Position numbers and translations under genes: made by a program | Source of the DNA: Stenotrophomonas sp046736075 | Lineage (GTDB): Bacteria; Pseudomonadota; Gammaproteobacteria; Xanthomonadales; Xanthomonadaceae | DNA length: 64,000 nucleotides | Reading direction: 5' to 3' | NCBI RefSeq assembly: GCF_046736075.1 | Contig: NZ_CP177163.1 | Coordinates: 1,612,001-1,676,000, forward strand | Notes under the pieces: model-generated | What the model saw: the letters and a program-made list of their open reading frames with translations, nothing else | What the model was told of the DNA's origin: nothing | Databases searched by the model: none | In this document: positions 15,867 through 23,853 of the stretch, in pieces | Numbering within the stretch: the stretch's first letter is position 1 | Layout of the letters: every line of letters starts with the position of its first letter

Positions 15867-16700
15867 ATGACCCGGTCCCTGTTCCTGCGCGGCCTGATCG
15901 CCGCCCTGCTGTCGCTGATGTGCCTGGCCACCGCCTGGGCCGCCCCCTCCGCCACGCTGCCGTTGCAGGTGTCCGCGCAGCGCGCCACCACGATGGATGT
16001 CCGGGTACCGGAGAAGGTCCGCGGGGTGGTGCTGTTCTCCAGCGGTCACGGCGCCTGGCCGGCCCGTTATGACGCGTTGCTGCAGTCGTGGACGGACGCG
16101 GGCTTTGCAGTGGTGGCACCGCTGCACGTCGATTCGGTCAAGCACCCGGACCGGGCGCAGTTCACCCTGCAGCAGGGCTTCAGCGAACGCCTGGCCGACA
16201 TGCGCGCCGCCAGCACCTACGCCGCGGCGCGCTGGCCGCAGGTGCCGGTGGTGGCTGCGGGCCACAGCCTGGGCACGCTGATCTCGGCGATACTGGGTGG
16301 CGCGCTCGCCGACCTGGGGCCGCTGCGCGATCCCACCGTGGTGGCGGTGCTGGGTTACTCCTCGCCGGGCCGGATCCCGGGCCTGATCGGCCCGGATGCG
16401 TATGCCACGCTGGCGGTGCCGCTGCTGCTGATCACCGGCGACCAGGACCGGGTGCCGGGCTTCGTCACCGATCCGGTGGACCACCTGTATCCGGTGCAGA
16501 CCGCGCCGGCAGGCGACAAGACCGCGCTGGTGCTGCAGGGCGGTGACCACAACCTGATCGGCGAACAGGACGGCGCACGGGTGGTCCGTGCCCGCGCCCT
16601 CGGCACCGCGTTCCTGCAGTCCCGGGTGCTGGCCGACGATCAGGCGGCGCAGCTGCTCACTGCGCCGCCGCGCGACGGCGAGCAGTGGCTGCGCCGCTGA
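15867..16700 (+). CDS. Secreted alpha/beta hydrolase
   Basis: This 277-residue protein has a clear signal peptide (MTRSLFLRGLIAALLSLMCL then ATAWA, cut before APS). The alpha/beta-hydrolase nucleophile elbow is AAGHSLGT, the acid is probably the aspartate in ITGDQDRVPG, and the histidine is in LQGGDHNLIG. It is likely periplasmic or secreted; ester or lipid substrates are possible but not shown. An ATG three codons upstream (15858) is an alternative start. It converges with glmS at 14 bp. A sigma-28-like promoter lies about 100 bp upstream. Confidence 0.82.
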   Translation: MTRSLFLRGLIAALLSLMCLATAWAAPSATLPLQVSAQRATTMDVRVPEKVRGVVLFSSGHGAWPARYDALLQSWTDAGFAVVAPLHVDSVKHPDRAQFTLQQGFSERLADMRAASTYAAARWPQVPVVAAGHSLGTLISAILGGALADLGPLRDPTVVAVLGYSSPGRIPGLIGPDAYATLAVPLLLITGDQDRVPGFVTDPVDHLYPVQTAPAGDKTALVLQGGDHNLIGEQDGARVVRARALGTAFLQSRVLADDQAAQLLTAPPRDGEQWLRR

Positions 16701-16714
16701 CTCGCGACGCCGGC

Positions 16715-18556
16715 TTACTCCACCGTCACGCTCTTGGCCAGGTTGCGCGGCTTGTCCACGTCGGTGCCGCGCGCCAGTGCGGTGTGGTAGGCCAGCAGCT
16801 GCACCGGAATGGTGTGCACCACCGGGCTGAGCAGGCCGGCATGACGCGGCGTGCGGATCACGTGCACGCCTTCGGACTCGACGAAGTTGCTGTCCTGGTC
16901 GGCGAACACGAACAGTTCGCCACCGCGCGCGCGCACTTCCTGCATGTTGGATTTGACCTTCTCCAGCAGGCTGTCGTTCGGCGCGATCACCACCACCGGC
17001 ATGTCTTCGTCCACCAGCGCCAGCGGGCCGTGCTTGAGCTCGCCGGCCGGATAGGCCTCGGCGTGGATGTAGGTGATTTCCTTGAGCTTGAGCGCACCTT
17101 CCAGTGCGATCGGGTAGTGCAGGCCGCGGCCGAGGAACAACGCGCTGCTCTTGCGCGCGAAGCGCTCGGCCCACGCGGCGATCTGCGGCTCCATGTTGAG
17201 CGCGTGCTGCACGCTGCCCGGCAGGAACCGCAGCTGCTCCAGGTAGTCCGCTTCCTGCGCGGCATCGATGCGGCCGTGCAGCTTGCCCAGCACCACGGTC
17301 AGCTGGAACAGCGCGGCCAGCTGGGTGGTGAAGGCCTTGGTCGACGCCACGCCGATCTCGGCACCGGCACGGGTGTAGCAGACCAGCTCGCTGGCGCGCG
17401 GAATCGCGCTTTCCGGCACGTTGCAGATCGACAGCGTGTGCAGGTGGCCCAGCGACTTGGCGTACTTGAGCGCCTCCATCGTGTCCAGGGTTTCGCCGGA
17501 CTGGGAGATGGTGACGATCAGGTGCTTGGGGTTGGCATACGCGGCGCGGTAGCGGTACTCGCTGGCGATCTCCACGCTGCACGGCAGGCCGGAGATGGCT
17601 TCGATCCAGTAACGCGCGGTCAGGCCGGCGTAGTAGCTGGTTCCGCAGGCGATGATCTGCACGCCTTCGATGCCCGACAGCACGGCTTCGGCATTCTTGC
17701 CGAACAGCTCGGCCGGGAAACCACCGGCGTCGATCGCCGCCTCGATGGTGTCGCCCAGCGCGCGCGGCTGCTCGTGGATTTCCTTCTGCATGAAGTGGCG
17801 GTACGGGCCCAGTTCCAGCGAGGCCAGCGACACGTCCGACAGATGCACATCGCGGACCACCGGCTGGTCGCGGTCGTCGAACACCTGCACGCCATCGCGG
17901 CGGATGTCGGCGGTGTCACCCTCTTCCAGGAAGATCACCCGGCGCGTGGCCGAGATGATCGCGGACACGTCCGAGGCGACGAAGTTCTCGTCCTCGCCCA
18001 GGCCGACCAGCAGCGGGCAGCCCATGCGCGCGCACACGAAGTGCTCCGGCTCGGCACGGCTCATCACCGCCAGCGCGTAGGCACCGGTCAGTTCCTTGAC
18101 CGTGCGCTGCAAGGCCGACAGCAGGGTGTCGCCGTCCTTGAGGTGGTGGTGCATCAGGTGCGCGATGACTTCGGTGTCGGTCTGCGACTCGAAGGTGTAG
18201 CCCAGCGCACGCAGTTTCTCGCGCTGCTCTTCGTGGTTCTCGATGATGCCGTTGTGGACCAGCGCCACGCCGTGGCTGATGTGCGGATGCGCGTTGGCTT
18301 CGGTCACGCCACCGTGCGTGGCCCAGCGGGTGTGGCCGATGCCCAGCACGGCATCGAAGCCCTCGCTGGCCGCGGCCTTTTCCATCTCGGCAACACGACC
18401 GGTGCGGCGCACGCGGCGCACCTGCGCCTGGCCGTCGCCCTGTTCCAGCACCGCGATGCCGGAGGAATCGTAGCCGCGGTATTCCAGCCGCTTCAGTCCT
18501 TCGATGAGTACCGGTACCACGTCGCGATTGGCGATCGCTCCCACAATGCCGCACAT
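16715..18556 (-). CDS. glmS: Glutamine--fructose-6-phosphate aminotransferase (isomerizing)
   Basis: This 613-residue enzyme makes glucosamine-6-phosphate from fructose-6-phosphate and glutamine, the first step to UDP-GlcNAc for peptidoglycan and LPS. The N-terminal class-II glutaminase begins MCGIVGAI with catalytic C2. The C-terminal half has two SIS domains (CGTSYYAG, TISQSGETLDT) and ends AKSVTVE. Length and ends are canonical. In E. coli glmS follows glmU; here the two are about 8 kb apart with the export operon between them. No glmS ribozyme sequence was recognised upstream. Confidence 0.97.
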   Translation of the reverse strand: MCGIVGAIANRDVVPVLIEGLKRLEYRGYDSSGIAVLEQGDGQAQVRRVRRTGRVAEMEKAAASEGFDAVLGIGHTRWATHGGVTEANAHPHISHGVALVHNGIIENHEEQREKLRALGYTFESQTDTEVIAHLMHHHLKDGDTLLSALQRTVKELTGAYALAVMSRAEPEHFVCARMGCPLLVGLGEDENFVASDVSAIISATRRVIFLEEGDTADIRRDGVQVFDDRDQPVVRDVHLSDVSLASLELGPYRHFMQKEIHEQPRALGDTIEAAIDAGGFPAELFGKNAEAVLSGIEGVQIIACGTSYYAGLTARYWIEAISGLPCSVEIASEYRYRAAYANPKHLIVTISQSGETLDTMEALKYAKSLGHLHTLSICNVPESAIPRASELVCYTRAGAEIGVASTKAFTTQLAALFQLTVVLGKLHGRIDAAQEADYLEQLRFLPGSVQHALNMEPQIAAWAERFARKSSALFLGRGLHYPIALEGALKLKEITYIHAEAYPAGELKHGPLALVDEDMPVVVIAPNDSLLEKVKSNMQEVRARGGELFVFADQDSNFVESEGVHVIRTPRHAGLLSPVVHTIPVQLLAYHTALARGTDVDKPRNLAKSVTVE

Positions 18557-18619
18557 ATGATTCTGATCCCTGCCGTTGAGTTCTGCATTCTAGCGTGGCG
18601 CCCGCATCCGCCACGCCGC

Positions 18620-18668
18620 TGTCCGCTTAACGAAAGTGTCCGCGCCGCTGTCCGCGGACAGGCGGACA
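18620..18668 (+). promoter_or_regulatory. Cluster of TGTCCGC heptamers, probable enhancer (UAS)
   Basis: TGTCCGC occurs at 18620, 18637 and 18649, and its complement GCGGACA at 18654 and 18662, giving direct and inverted pairs such as TGTCCGCGGACA. The cluster lies about 70-120 bp upstream of the predicted sigma-54 start site, the usual place for an NtrC-family activator. The likely binder is the response regulator encoded at 23854. Confidence 0.65.
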
Positions 18669-18680
18669 GTCGGGAGCAGA

Positions 18681-18693
18681 TTTCAAGTCATTG
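18681..18693 (+). promoter_or_regulatory. IHF-like site between enhancer and promoter
   Basis: TTTCAAGTCATTG matches the IHF consensus WATCAANNNNTTR at all but one defined position, in an AT-rich stretch between the heptamer cluster and the -24 element. DNA bending here would be typical of sigma-54 promoters. Confidence 0.45.
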
Positions 18694-18711
18694 TTTTTCA
18701 TGGGTAAAAAG

Positions 18712-18728
18712 TTGGCACGGAGTCTGCT
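18712..18728 (+). promoter_or_regulatory. Sigma-54 (RpoN) -24/-12 promoter of the export operon
   Basis: TTGGCACGGAGTCTGCT matches the consensus YTGGCACGNNNNTTGCW with one mismatch (C for T in the -12 box). GG and GC have the required spacing. The predicted start site is near 18739, 23 bases before the adaptor ATG. Confidence 0.85.
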
Positions 18729-18761
18729 TTCTCTTGGGCAACCCAACCGCGAACGAGCCCG

Positions 18762-20030
18762 ATGATCCGCGACACTTCCGCCCAGGACCAGACTCTCTCC
18801 GCTGCCGGCACCCCTGCGCCCTGGAAGCGCTGGCTGTGGCCCGGCCTGGCCGCACTGGTGGTGCTGCTGGCCATCGGCTTTGCCGCCCGGGCCTGGCTGG
18901 GCGCCAGCCGCTCCTTCGACAGCGCGCGGGTGCGCATCGCCGAGGTCAAGCGCGGCGATCTGGTCCGTGACATCGCCGCCGACGGCCGCGTGATCGCCGC
19001 CAACAGCCCGGTGCTTTACGCGATCTCGGCCGGCACGGTGGATCTGAAGGTGGTCGCCGGCGACGTGGTCAAGAAGGGCCAGGAACTGGCGGTGATCGAC
19101 AGCCCGGAACTGCGCAGCAAACTGGCCCAGGAGCAGGCCACCCTGGCCGGCCTGGAAGCCGAAGCCAGCCGCGCCACCCTCGATGCCACCCTGGCCCGCG
19201 CCAAGTCCCGCAAGGAAACCGACCAGGCCAGCATCGAGCGCCAGGCCGCCGACCGCGACCTGCAGCGCTACCAGCGCGGCTTCGATGGCGGTGCGGTGCC
19301 GCAGATCGACCTGGCCAAGGCCAACGACACCCTGAAGAAGGCCGACATCCAGCTTGCCAACGCGCAGACCGATGCGCGTCTGCAGAGCCAGGGCGCCGAC
19401 CTCGACGCCCGCAACAAGCACCTGCTGGCCGAACGCCAGAAGGCGGTGGTGGCTGAAGTGCAGCGCCAGGTCGATGCCCTGACCCTGCGCGCCCCGTTCG
19501 ATGGCCAGGTGGGCCAGGTCCAGGCCACGCAGCACACCAACGTGATTGCCAACGCGCCGATCCTGGGCGTGGTCGATCTGTCGCGCTTCGAGATCGAGAT
19601 CAAGGTGCCGGAAAGCTTCGCCCGCGACCTGGCGATCGGCATCCCTGCCCAGCTGACCAGCGGCAACGGCCAGCCGTTCCCGGGCGAGATCAGCGCGGTG
19701 TCGCCGGAGGTGGTGGCCGGCGAAGTCAACGCCCGCATCCGTTTCTCCGACAAGCAGCCGCAGGGCCTGCGCCAGAGCCAGCGGATGCAGGCGCGGGTGA
19801 TGCTCGATACCCGCCGCAATGTCGTGAAGGTTGAACGTGGCCCGTTCGTCGAACAGGGCAACGGCAACGCCTACGTCATGGATGGCAGCACCGCCGTCCG
19901 TCGCCCGGTCAAGCTCGGTGTGAGCAGCCTGGGCGAAGTGGAAGTCCTCTCTGGCCTGCAACCCGGCGATCGCGTCGTGGTGTCCGGCAGCGATCTGTTC
20001 GGCGATGCCGAGCAGGTCTCCATCAACTGA
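18762..20030 (+). CDS. Periplasmic adaptor (membrane fusion protein) of ABC efflux pump
   Basis: This 422-residue HlyD/MacA-like protein has a single N-terminal membrane helix (RWLWPGLAALVVLLAIGFAA, about 23-42), a lipoyl-type half (GTVDLKVVAGDVVKKGQELA), a long coiled-coil region over about 120-230 rich in A, R, K, D and E, then the second lipoyl half (LRAPFDGQVGQVQATQHT) and beta-barrel/membrane-proximal domains ending GDRVVVSGSDLFGD. It should bridge the inner-membrane permeases to an outer-membrane channel of the TolC type; none is encoded here. It is the first gene after the sigma-54 promoter and heads the operon. Confidence 0.9.
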   Translation: MIRDTSAQDQTLSAAGTPAPWKRWLWPGLAALVVLLAIGFAARAWLGASRSFDSARVRIAEVKRGDLVRDIAADGRVIAANSPVLYAISAGTVDLKVVAGDVVKKGQELAVIDSPELRSKLAQEQATLAGLEAEASRATLDATLARAKSRKETDQASIERQAADRDLQRYQRGFDGGAVPQIDLAKANDTLKKADIQLANAQTDARLQSQGADLDARNKHLLAERQKAVVAEVQRQVDALTLRAPFDGQVGQVQATQHTNVIANAPILGVVDLSRFEIEIKVPESFARDLAIGIPAQLTSGNGQPFPGEISAVSPEVVAGEVNARIRFSDKQPQGLRQSQRMQARVMLDTRRNVVKVERGPFVEQGNGNAYVMDGSTAVRRPVKLGVSSLGEVEVLSGLQPGDRVVVSGSDLFGDAEQVSIN

Positions 20031-20077
20031 TTCCCCCAACACACGCCACCCTCAACGAACCGCAAAGGAAAACAGTC

Positions 20078-20803
20078 ATGCTCGAGATGCGCTCGGTCGC
20101 CAAAGTGTTCCGCACCGAACAGGTGGAAACCCATGCCCTGCGGTCGCTGGACCTGCATGTCCGCGAAGGCGAGTTCGTCGCCGTCACCGGTCCGTCCGGG
20201 TCGGGCAAGACCACCTTCCTCAACATCGCCGGCCTGCTGGAGACGTTCACCAGCGGCACCTACCTGCTTGATGGCCAGGACGTCAGCAAGCTCGGCGACG
20301 ATGCGCGCAGCCGCCTGCGCAACCAGAAGATCGGCTTCATCTTCCAGGGCTTCAACCTGATCTCCGACCTCAACCTGTTCGACAACGTGGACGTGCCGCT
20401 GCGCTATCGCGGCATGCCGGCGGCCGAGCGCAGGCAGCGCATCGAGCACGCCCTGTCACAGGTGGGGCTGGGGTCGCGTATGAAGCATTACCCGGCCGAA
20501 CTGTCCGGCGGGCAGCAGCAGCGCGCGGCCATCGCGCGCGCATTGGCAGGCAGTCCGCGCCTGCTGCTGGCCGACGAACCGACCGGCAACCTGGACAGCC
20601 AGATGGCACGCGGCGTGATGGAGCTGCTGGAGGAAATCAATGCCAATGGCACCACCATCGTGATGGTGACCCACGATCCGGAACTGGCCGCACGCGCCAA
20701 GCGCAACGTGCACATCGTGGACGGCCAGGTCACCGACCTGCTGCGCGATCCGGTGCTGGCCACGCCGCGCCCCGCTGTTGCCGCCGCCATCGCCAACGAC
20801 TGA
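20078..20803 (+). CDS. ABC transporter ATP-binding protein (MacB/LolD type)
   Basis: This 241-residue nucleotide-binding domain has Walker A GPSGSGKTT, the Q-loop in FIFQGFNLISDL, the signature LSGGQQQRAAIARAL, Walker B LLLADEPTGNLD, and the switch histidine in MVTHDPE. Sequence and length fit the LolD/MacB group that pairs with FtsX-like permeases. Unlike MacB, the ATPase is a separate protein. AAGGAAAA lies upstream of the ATG. It probably powers both permeases encoded next to it. Confidence 0.93.
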   Translation: MLEMRSVAKVFRTEQVETHALRSLDLHVREGEFVAVTGPSGSGKTTFLNIAGLLETFTSGTYLLDGQDVSKLGDDARSRLRNQKIGFIFQGFNLISDLNLFDNVDVPLRYRGMPAAERRQRIEHALSQVGLGSRMKHYPAELSGGQQQRAAIARALAGSPRLLLADEPTGNLDSQMARGVMELLEEINANGTTIVMVTHDPELAARAKRNVHIVDGQVTDLLRDPVLATPRPAVAAAIAND

Positions 20804-20811
20804 GGCCCGTC

Positions 20812-22116
20812 ATGCTCGCCTACTATTTCCGACTCGCCCTGCGCAGCTTCCGGCGCAACAAGGTGCTGACCGCGCTGATGGTGCTCGCCATCGCGCTGGG
20901 CATCGGCGCCTCGATGACCACGCTGACCGTGTTCCATGTGCTGTCCGGCGACCCGATCCCGCAGAAGAGCGACCGCCTCTTCAACGTCCAGCTGGACCCG
21001 CAGTCGCTGCTCGGCTACCAGCCTGGCGAAGAGCCCTCCGACCAGTTGACCCGTTTCGATGCCGAGCGGCTGCTGCGTGACAAGCACGCCAAGCACCAGG
21101 CGATGATGACCGGCGGTGGCGTCACCATCGAGCCGGACAACAGCACGCTGCGCCCGTTCGTCACCGATTCGCGTTACACCTCGGCAGACTTCTTCCCCAT
21201 GTTCGATACGCCGTTCCAGTACGGACAGGGCTGGAAGAGCGCCGAAGACGACGGTCACGGCCGCGTCGCAGTGATCTCGCGCACGCTCAACCAGAAGCTG
21301 TTCGATGGCGCCAACAGTGTCGGCAAGTCGCTGCGCATCAACGGCAACACCATGACCGTGGTCGGCGTGCTCGATGAGTGGCATCCCAACCCGCACTTCT
21401 ACGACCTGAACACGGGCCGCTACGGTGACAGCGAGGACATCTTCCTGCCGTTCTCCACCGCCATCGAGCTGAAGTTCGACCGCAGTGGCAGCATCGACTG
21501 CTTCGGTCGCCGCAGCGAAACCGATCCGACCGGCCCCAACGCCAGCTGCACCTGGATCCAGTACTGGGTGGAACTGGAAAACCCCGGCCAGGCGGCGGAG
21601 TACCGCCGGTACCTGGAGAACTATTCCGACCAGCAGCGCGCCGCCGGCCGCTTCGAGCGCCCGAACAATGTGCGCCTGCGCAATGTCATGGAGTGGCTGG
21701 ACTACAAGCAGGTGGTGCCTGGCGACGTTCGCCTGCAGCTGTGGCTGGCGATGGGCTTCCTGCTGGTCTGCCTGATCAACACCGTTGGCCTGCTGCTGGC
21801 CAAGTTCCTGCGCCGCAGCGGCGAGATCGGGGTGCGTCGCGCGCTGGGTGCCAGCCGTGGCCAGATCTTCCTGCAGTCGCTGGTCGAGGCCGGCACGGTC
21901 GGCCTGGCCGGCGGCGTGCTCGGTCTGGGGCTGGCGGCACTGGGGTTGTATGCCGTGCGGCAGCAGCCGGTGGACTACGCCAAGTTGGCCACACTGGATG
22001 GGCAGATGCTGCTGCTGACCTTCGCGTTGACCCTGGTCGCCAGCCTGCTCGCCGGGTTCCTGCCGGCGCTGCGCGCCATGCAGGTCACGCCCGCCATCCA
22101 ACTCAAATCGCAGTAA
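20812..22116 (+). CDS. FtsX-like ABC permease 1 with periplasmic MacB_PCD domain
   Basis: This 434-residue protein has the four-helix FtsX layout: one N-terminal helix (VLTALMVLAIALGIGASMTT), a large periplasmic domain (about 45-305) and three C-terminal helices starting LWLAMGFLLVCLINTVGLLL. The conserved EIGVRRALGASRGQI coupling segment is present. It begins eight bases after the ATPase stop. It probably forms a heterodimer with permease 2. The periplasmic domain includes two cysteines (IDCFGRR, NASCTW) that could form a disulfide. Confidence 0.9.
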   Translation: MLAYYFRLALRSFRRNKVLTALMVLAIALGIGASMTTLTVFHVLSGDPIPQKSDRLFNVQLDPQSLLGYQPGEEPSDQLTRFDAERLLRDKHAKHQAMMTGGGVTIEPDNSTLRPFVTDSRYTSADFFPMFDTPFQYGQGWKSAEDDGHGRVAVISRTLNQKLFDGANSVGKSLRINGNTMTVVGVLDEWHPNPHFYDLNTGRYGDSEDIFLPFSTAIELKFDRSGSIDCFGRRSETDPTGPNASCTWIQYWVELENPGQAAEYRRYLENYSDQQRAAGRFERPNNVRLRNVMEWLDYKQVVPGDVRLQLWLAMGFLLVCLINTVGLLLAKFLRRSGEIGVRRALGASRGQIFLQSLVEAGTVGLAGGVLGLGLAALGLYAVRQQPVDYAKLATLDGQMLLLTFALTLVASLLAGFLPALRAMQVTPAIQLKSQ

Positions 22117-22132
22117 GGATCCGGAGCACATC

Positions 22133-23353
22133 ATGGATATCCGTCCCATCCTCTCCACCCTGCGCCGGCACAAGACCGCCGCGGCACTGATCGTGCTGGA
22201 GATCGCCCTGACCTGCGCGATCGTCTGCAACGCATTGTTCCTGATCGGCCAGCGCATCGAGAAGATCAACCAACCCAGCGGCATCGCCGAGAACGAACTG
22301 GTCGAAATCCGCCTGGGTGGCATCGGCCCCCAGGTCAATGCCGCCGCGCGCACCCGTGAGGACCTCGCCGCCCTGCGTGTCGTTCCCGGGGTCAAGAGCG
22401 CCACCACCCTGAACCAGATTCCGTTCCGCAACAGCTCCTGGAACACCAGCCTCGGGCTGGTGCCCAATCAGGAGCGCCCGACGCTGAGCACCTCGCAGTA
22501 CTTCGCCCGCGAAGGCGCGCTGGACACGCTGGGCGTGGAGCTGGTTGCCGGCCGCGATTTCCAGAGCGACGAGTACCGCGATGCGGAAGAGGCAATGGCC
22601 GATGAGACGACCGAGAAGACCGGCTCGGCCGTCGTGGTGACCAAGGCGATCGCCGACAAGATGTTCCCCGGCGGCGACGCGCTGGGCAAGACGGTCTACA
22701 GCGGCTCGATGCCCCTTCGCATCGTCGGCATCGTCAAGGTGCTGGCCCGTCCCACCTCGCGCGACGGGGACATGCAGTACTCGATCGTGCTGCCGCTGCG
22801 CACCACCTATGAGGAAGGCTTCTACCTGGTCCGGGTGACCGATCCGGCGCGCCGGGACGAGGTGATCAAGGCGTCCGTCGCCGCATTGGAGAAGGTGGAT
22901 TCGAGCCGCCTGATCCGTGGCAAGTACAGCTATGAGGAACAGCGCCAGAAGTACTTCGCCAACGACCGCGCGATGGTCGGCCTGCTGATCACGGTATGCG
23001 TGGCGCTGCTGGTGGTGACTGCCCTGGGCATCGTCGGGCTCGCCAGCTTCTGGGTTCAGCAGCGGACCAAGCAGATCGGCATCCGTCGTGCGCTGGGGGC
23101 GACCCGCAGCCAGATCCTGCGCTACTTCCAGACCGAGAACTTCCTGCTGGCCACGGTCGGCATCGTGCTGGGCATGTTGATGGCCTACACGATCAACCTG
23201 TACCTGATGAACAACTACGAGCTGCCGCGCATGCCGATCAGCTACCTGCCGATCGGTGCGGTGCTGCTGTGGCTGCTCGGCCAGATCGCCGTCTTCGGCC
23301 CGGCGCGCCGCGCCGCCGCCGTCCCCCCTGCCGTTGCCACCCGGAGTGCCTGA
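22133..23353 (+). CDS. FtsX-like ABC permease 2
   Basis: This 406-residue second permease has the same layout: N-terminal helix (KTAAALIVLEIALTCAIVCN), periplasmic domain (about 45-275) and three helices from MVGLLITVCVALLVVTALGI. It carries the IGIRRALGATRSQILRYF coupling motif. It is clearly divergent from permease 1, which suggests fixed heterodimer roles. The spacing to permease 1 is 16 bp with GGAG before the ATG, and the next gene starts two bases after its stop codon. Confidence 0.9.
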   Translation: MDIRPILSTLRRHKTAAALIVLEIALTCAIVCNALFLIGQRIEKINQPSGIAENELVEIRLGGIGPQVNAAARTREDLAALRVVPGVKSATTLNQIPFRNSSWNTSLGLVPNQERPTLSTSQYFAREGALDTLGVELVAGRDFQSDEYRDAEEAMADETTEKTGSAVVVTKAIADKMFPGGDALGKTVYSGSMPLRIVGIVKVLARPTSRDGDMQYSIVLPLRTTYEEGFYLVRVTDPARRDEVIKASVAALEKVDSSRLIRGKYSYEEQRQKYFANDRAMVGLLITVCVALLVVTALGIVGLASFWVQQRTKQIGIRRALGATRSQILRYFQTENFLLATVGIVLGMLMAYTINLYLMNNYELPRMPISYLPIGAVLLWLLGQIAVFGPARRAAAVPPAVATRSA

Positions 23354-23354
23354 G

Positions 23355-23774
23355 ATGCGCCAGACCAGAATCGCGACCCTGCTGTTGACCCTTCTGCTGG
23401 CCAGCGCCCCCGCGCTGGCCGCCCGCCAGACCGATACCGCGCGCCTGGAATGGCGCGATACCGACCACCATCTGGTGGTGGATGCCAGCAACGGCATCGT
23501 GCGCGTCACCACCACCGAACCGGACAGCTATTTCGGCGTCCGCAGCGGCGACCGGATCCTGCGTGTCGACGGCAGGCCGGTCCGCGGGATCAACGATGTG
23601 ACCGATGTGCTGGCCCGCAGCAGCCGCACCCGGTTGCCGGTGACGGTGCTGCGCCGGGGCAGCGAGGCCACCGTGGAGGTCAACACCGCGGCGTGGCGCA
23701 ACGTGGTGCCTGCCAACCCGCCGGCACCACCGGCCCCGCCGGCGCCGCCGGCAGCGCCCAGCCCGCGCGGCTGA
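23355..23774 (+). CDS. Exported PDZ-domain protein
   Basis: This 139-residue protein has a signal peptide (MRQTRIATLLLTLLLASAPA then LAA), one PDZ-like domain (SYFGVRSGDRILRVDGRPVRGINDV then TRLPVTVLRRG) and a proline/alanine-rich tail (NPPAPPAPPAPPAAPSPRG). It should be periplasmic. It begins one base after the permease 2 stop (TGAGATG), so it belongs to the export operon. PDZ domains bind C-terminal or extended peptides, so it may present a substrate or sense its accumulation; that role is inference. Confidence 0.8.
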   Translation: MRQTRIATLLLTLLLASAPALAARQTDTARLEWRDTDHHLVVDASNGIVRVTTTEPDSYFGVRSGDRILRVDGRPVRGINDVTDVLARSSRTRLPVTVLRRGSEATVEVNTAAWRNVVPANPPAPPAPPAPPAAPSPRG

Positions 23775-23853
23775 GGCTGCCTGCGCCGGGCCATCTGCCC
23801 GTTGGCCCGGCGCTCCGGTACTCTTGATGCCACTTACCGGCCCTCGATGACGC

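Noticed and set aside
15609..17582. A 657-codon minus-strand frame across the hydrolase and glmS.
   Set aside because: It runs over the clear glmS coding sequence in another frame and has an arginine-rich shadow composition.
18557..18761. A glmS ribozyme or riboswitch upstream of glmS.
   Set aside because: The glmS leader is short on this side and no ribozyme core was recognised; the dyads there fit the divergent sigma-54 operon better.
20488..22467. A long minus-strand frame opposite the ABC permease genes.
   Set aside because: The + strand frames carry ABC motifs, membrane helices and ribosome sites; the minus frame is a GC-rich shadow.
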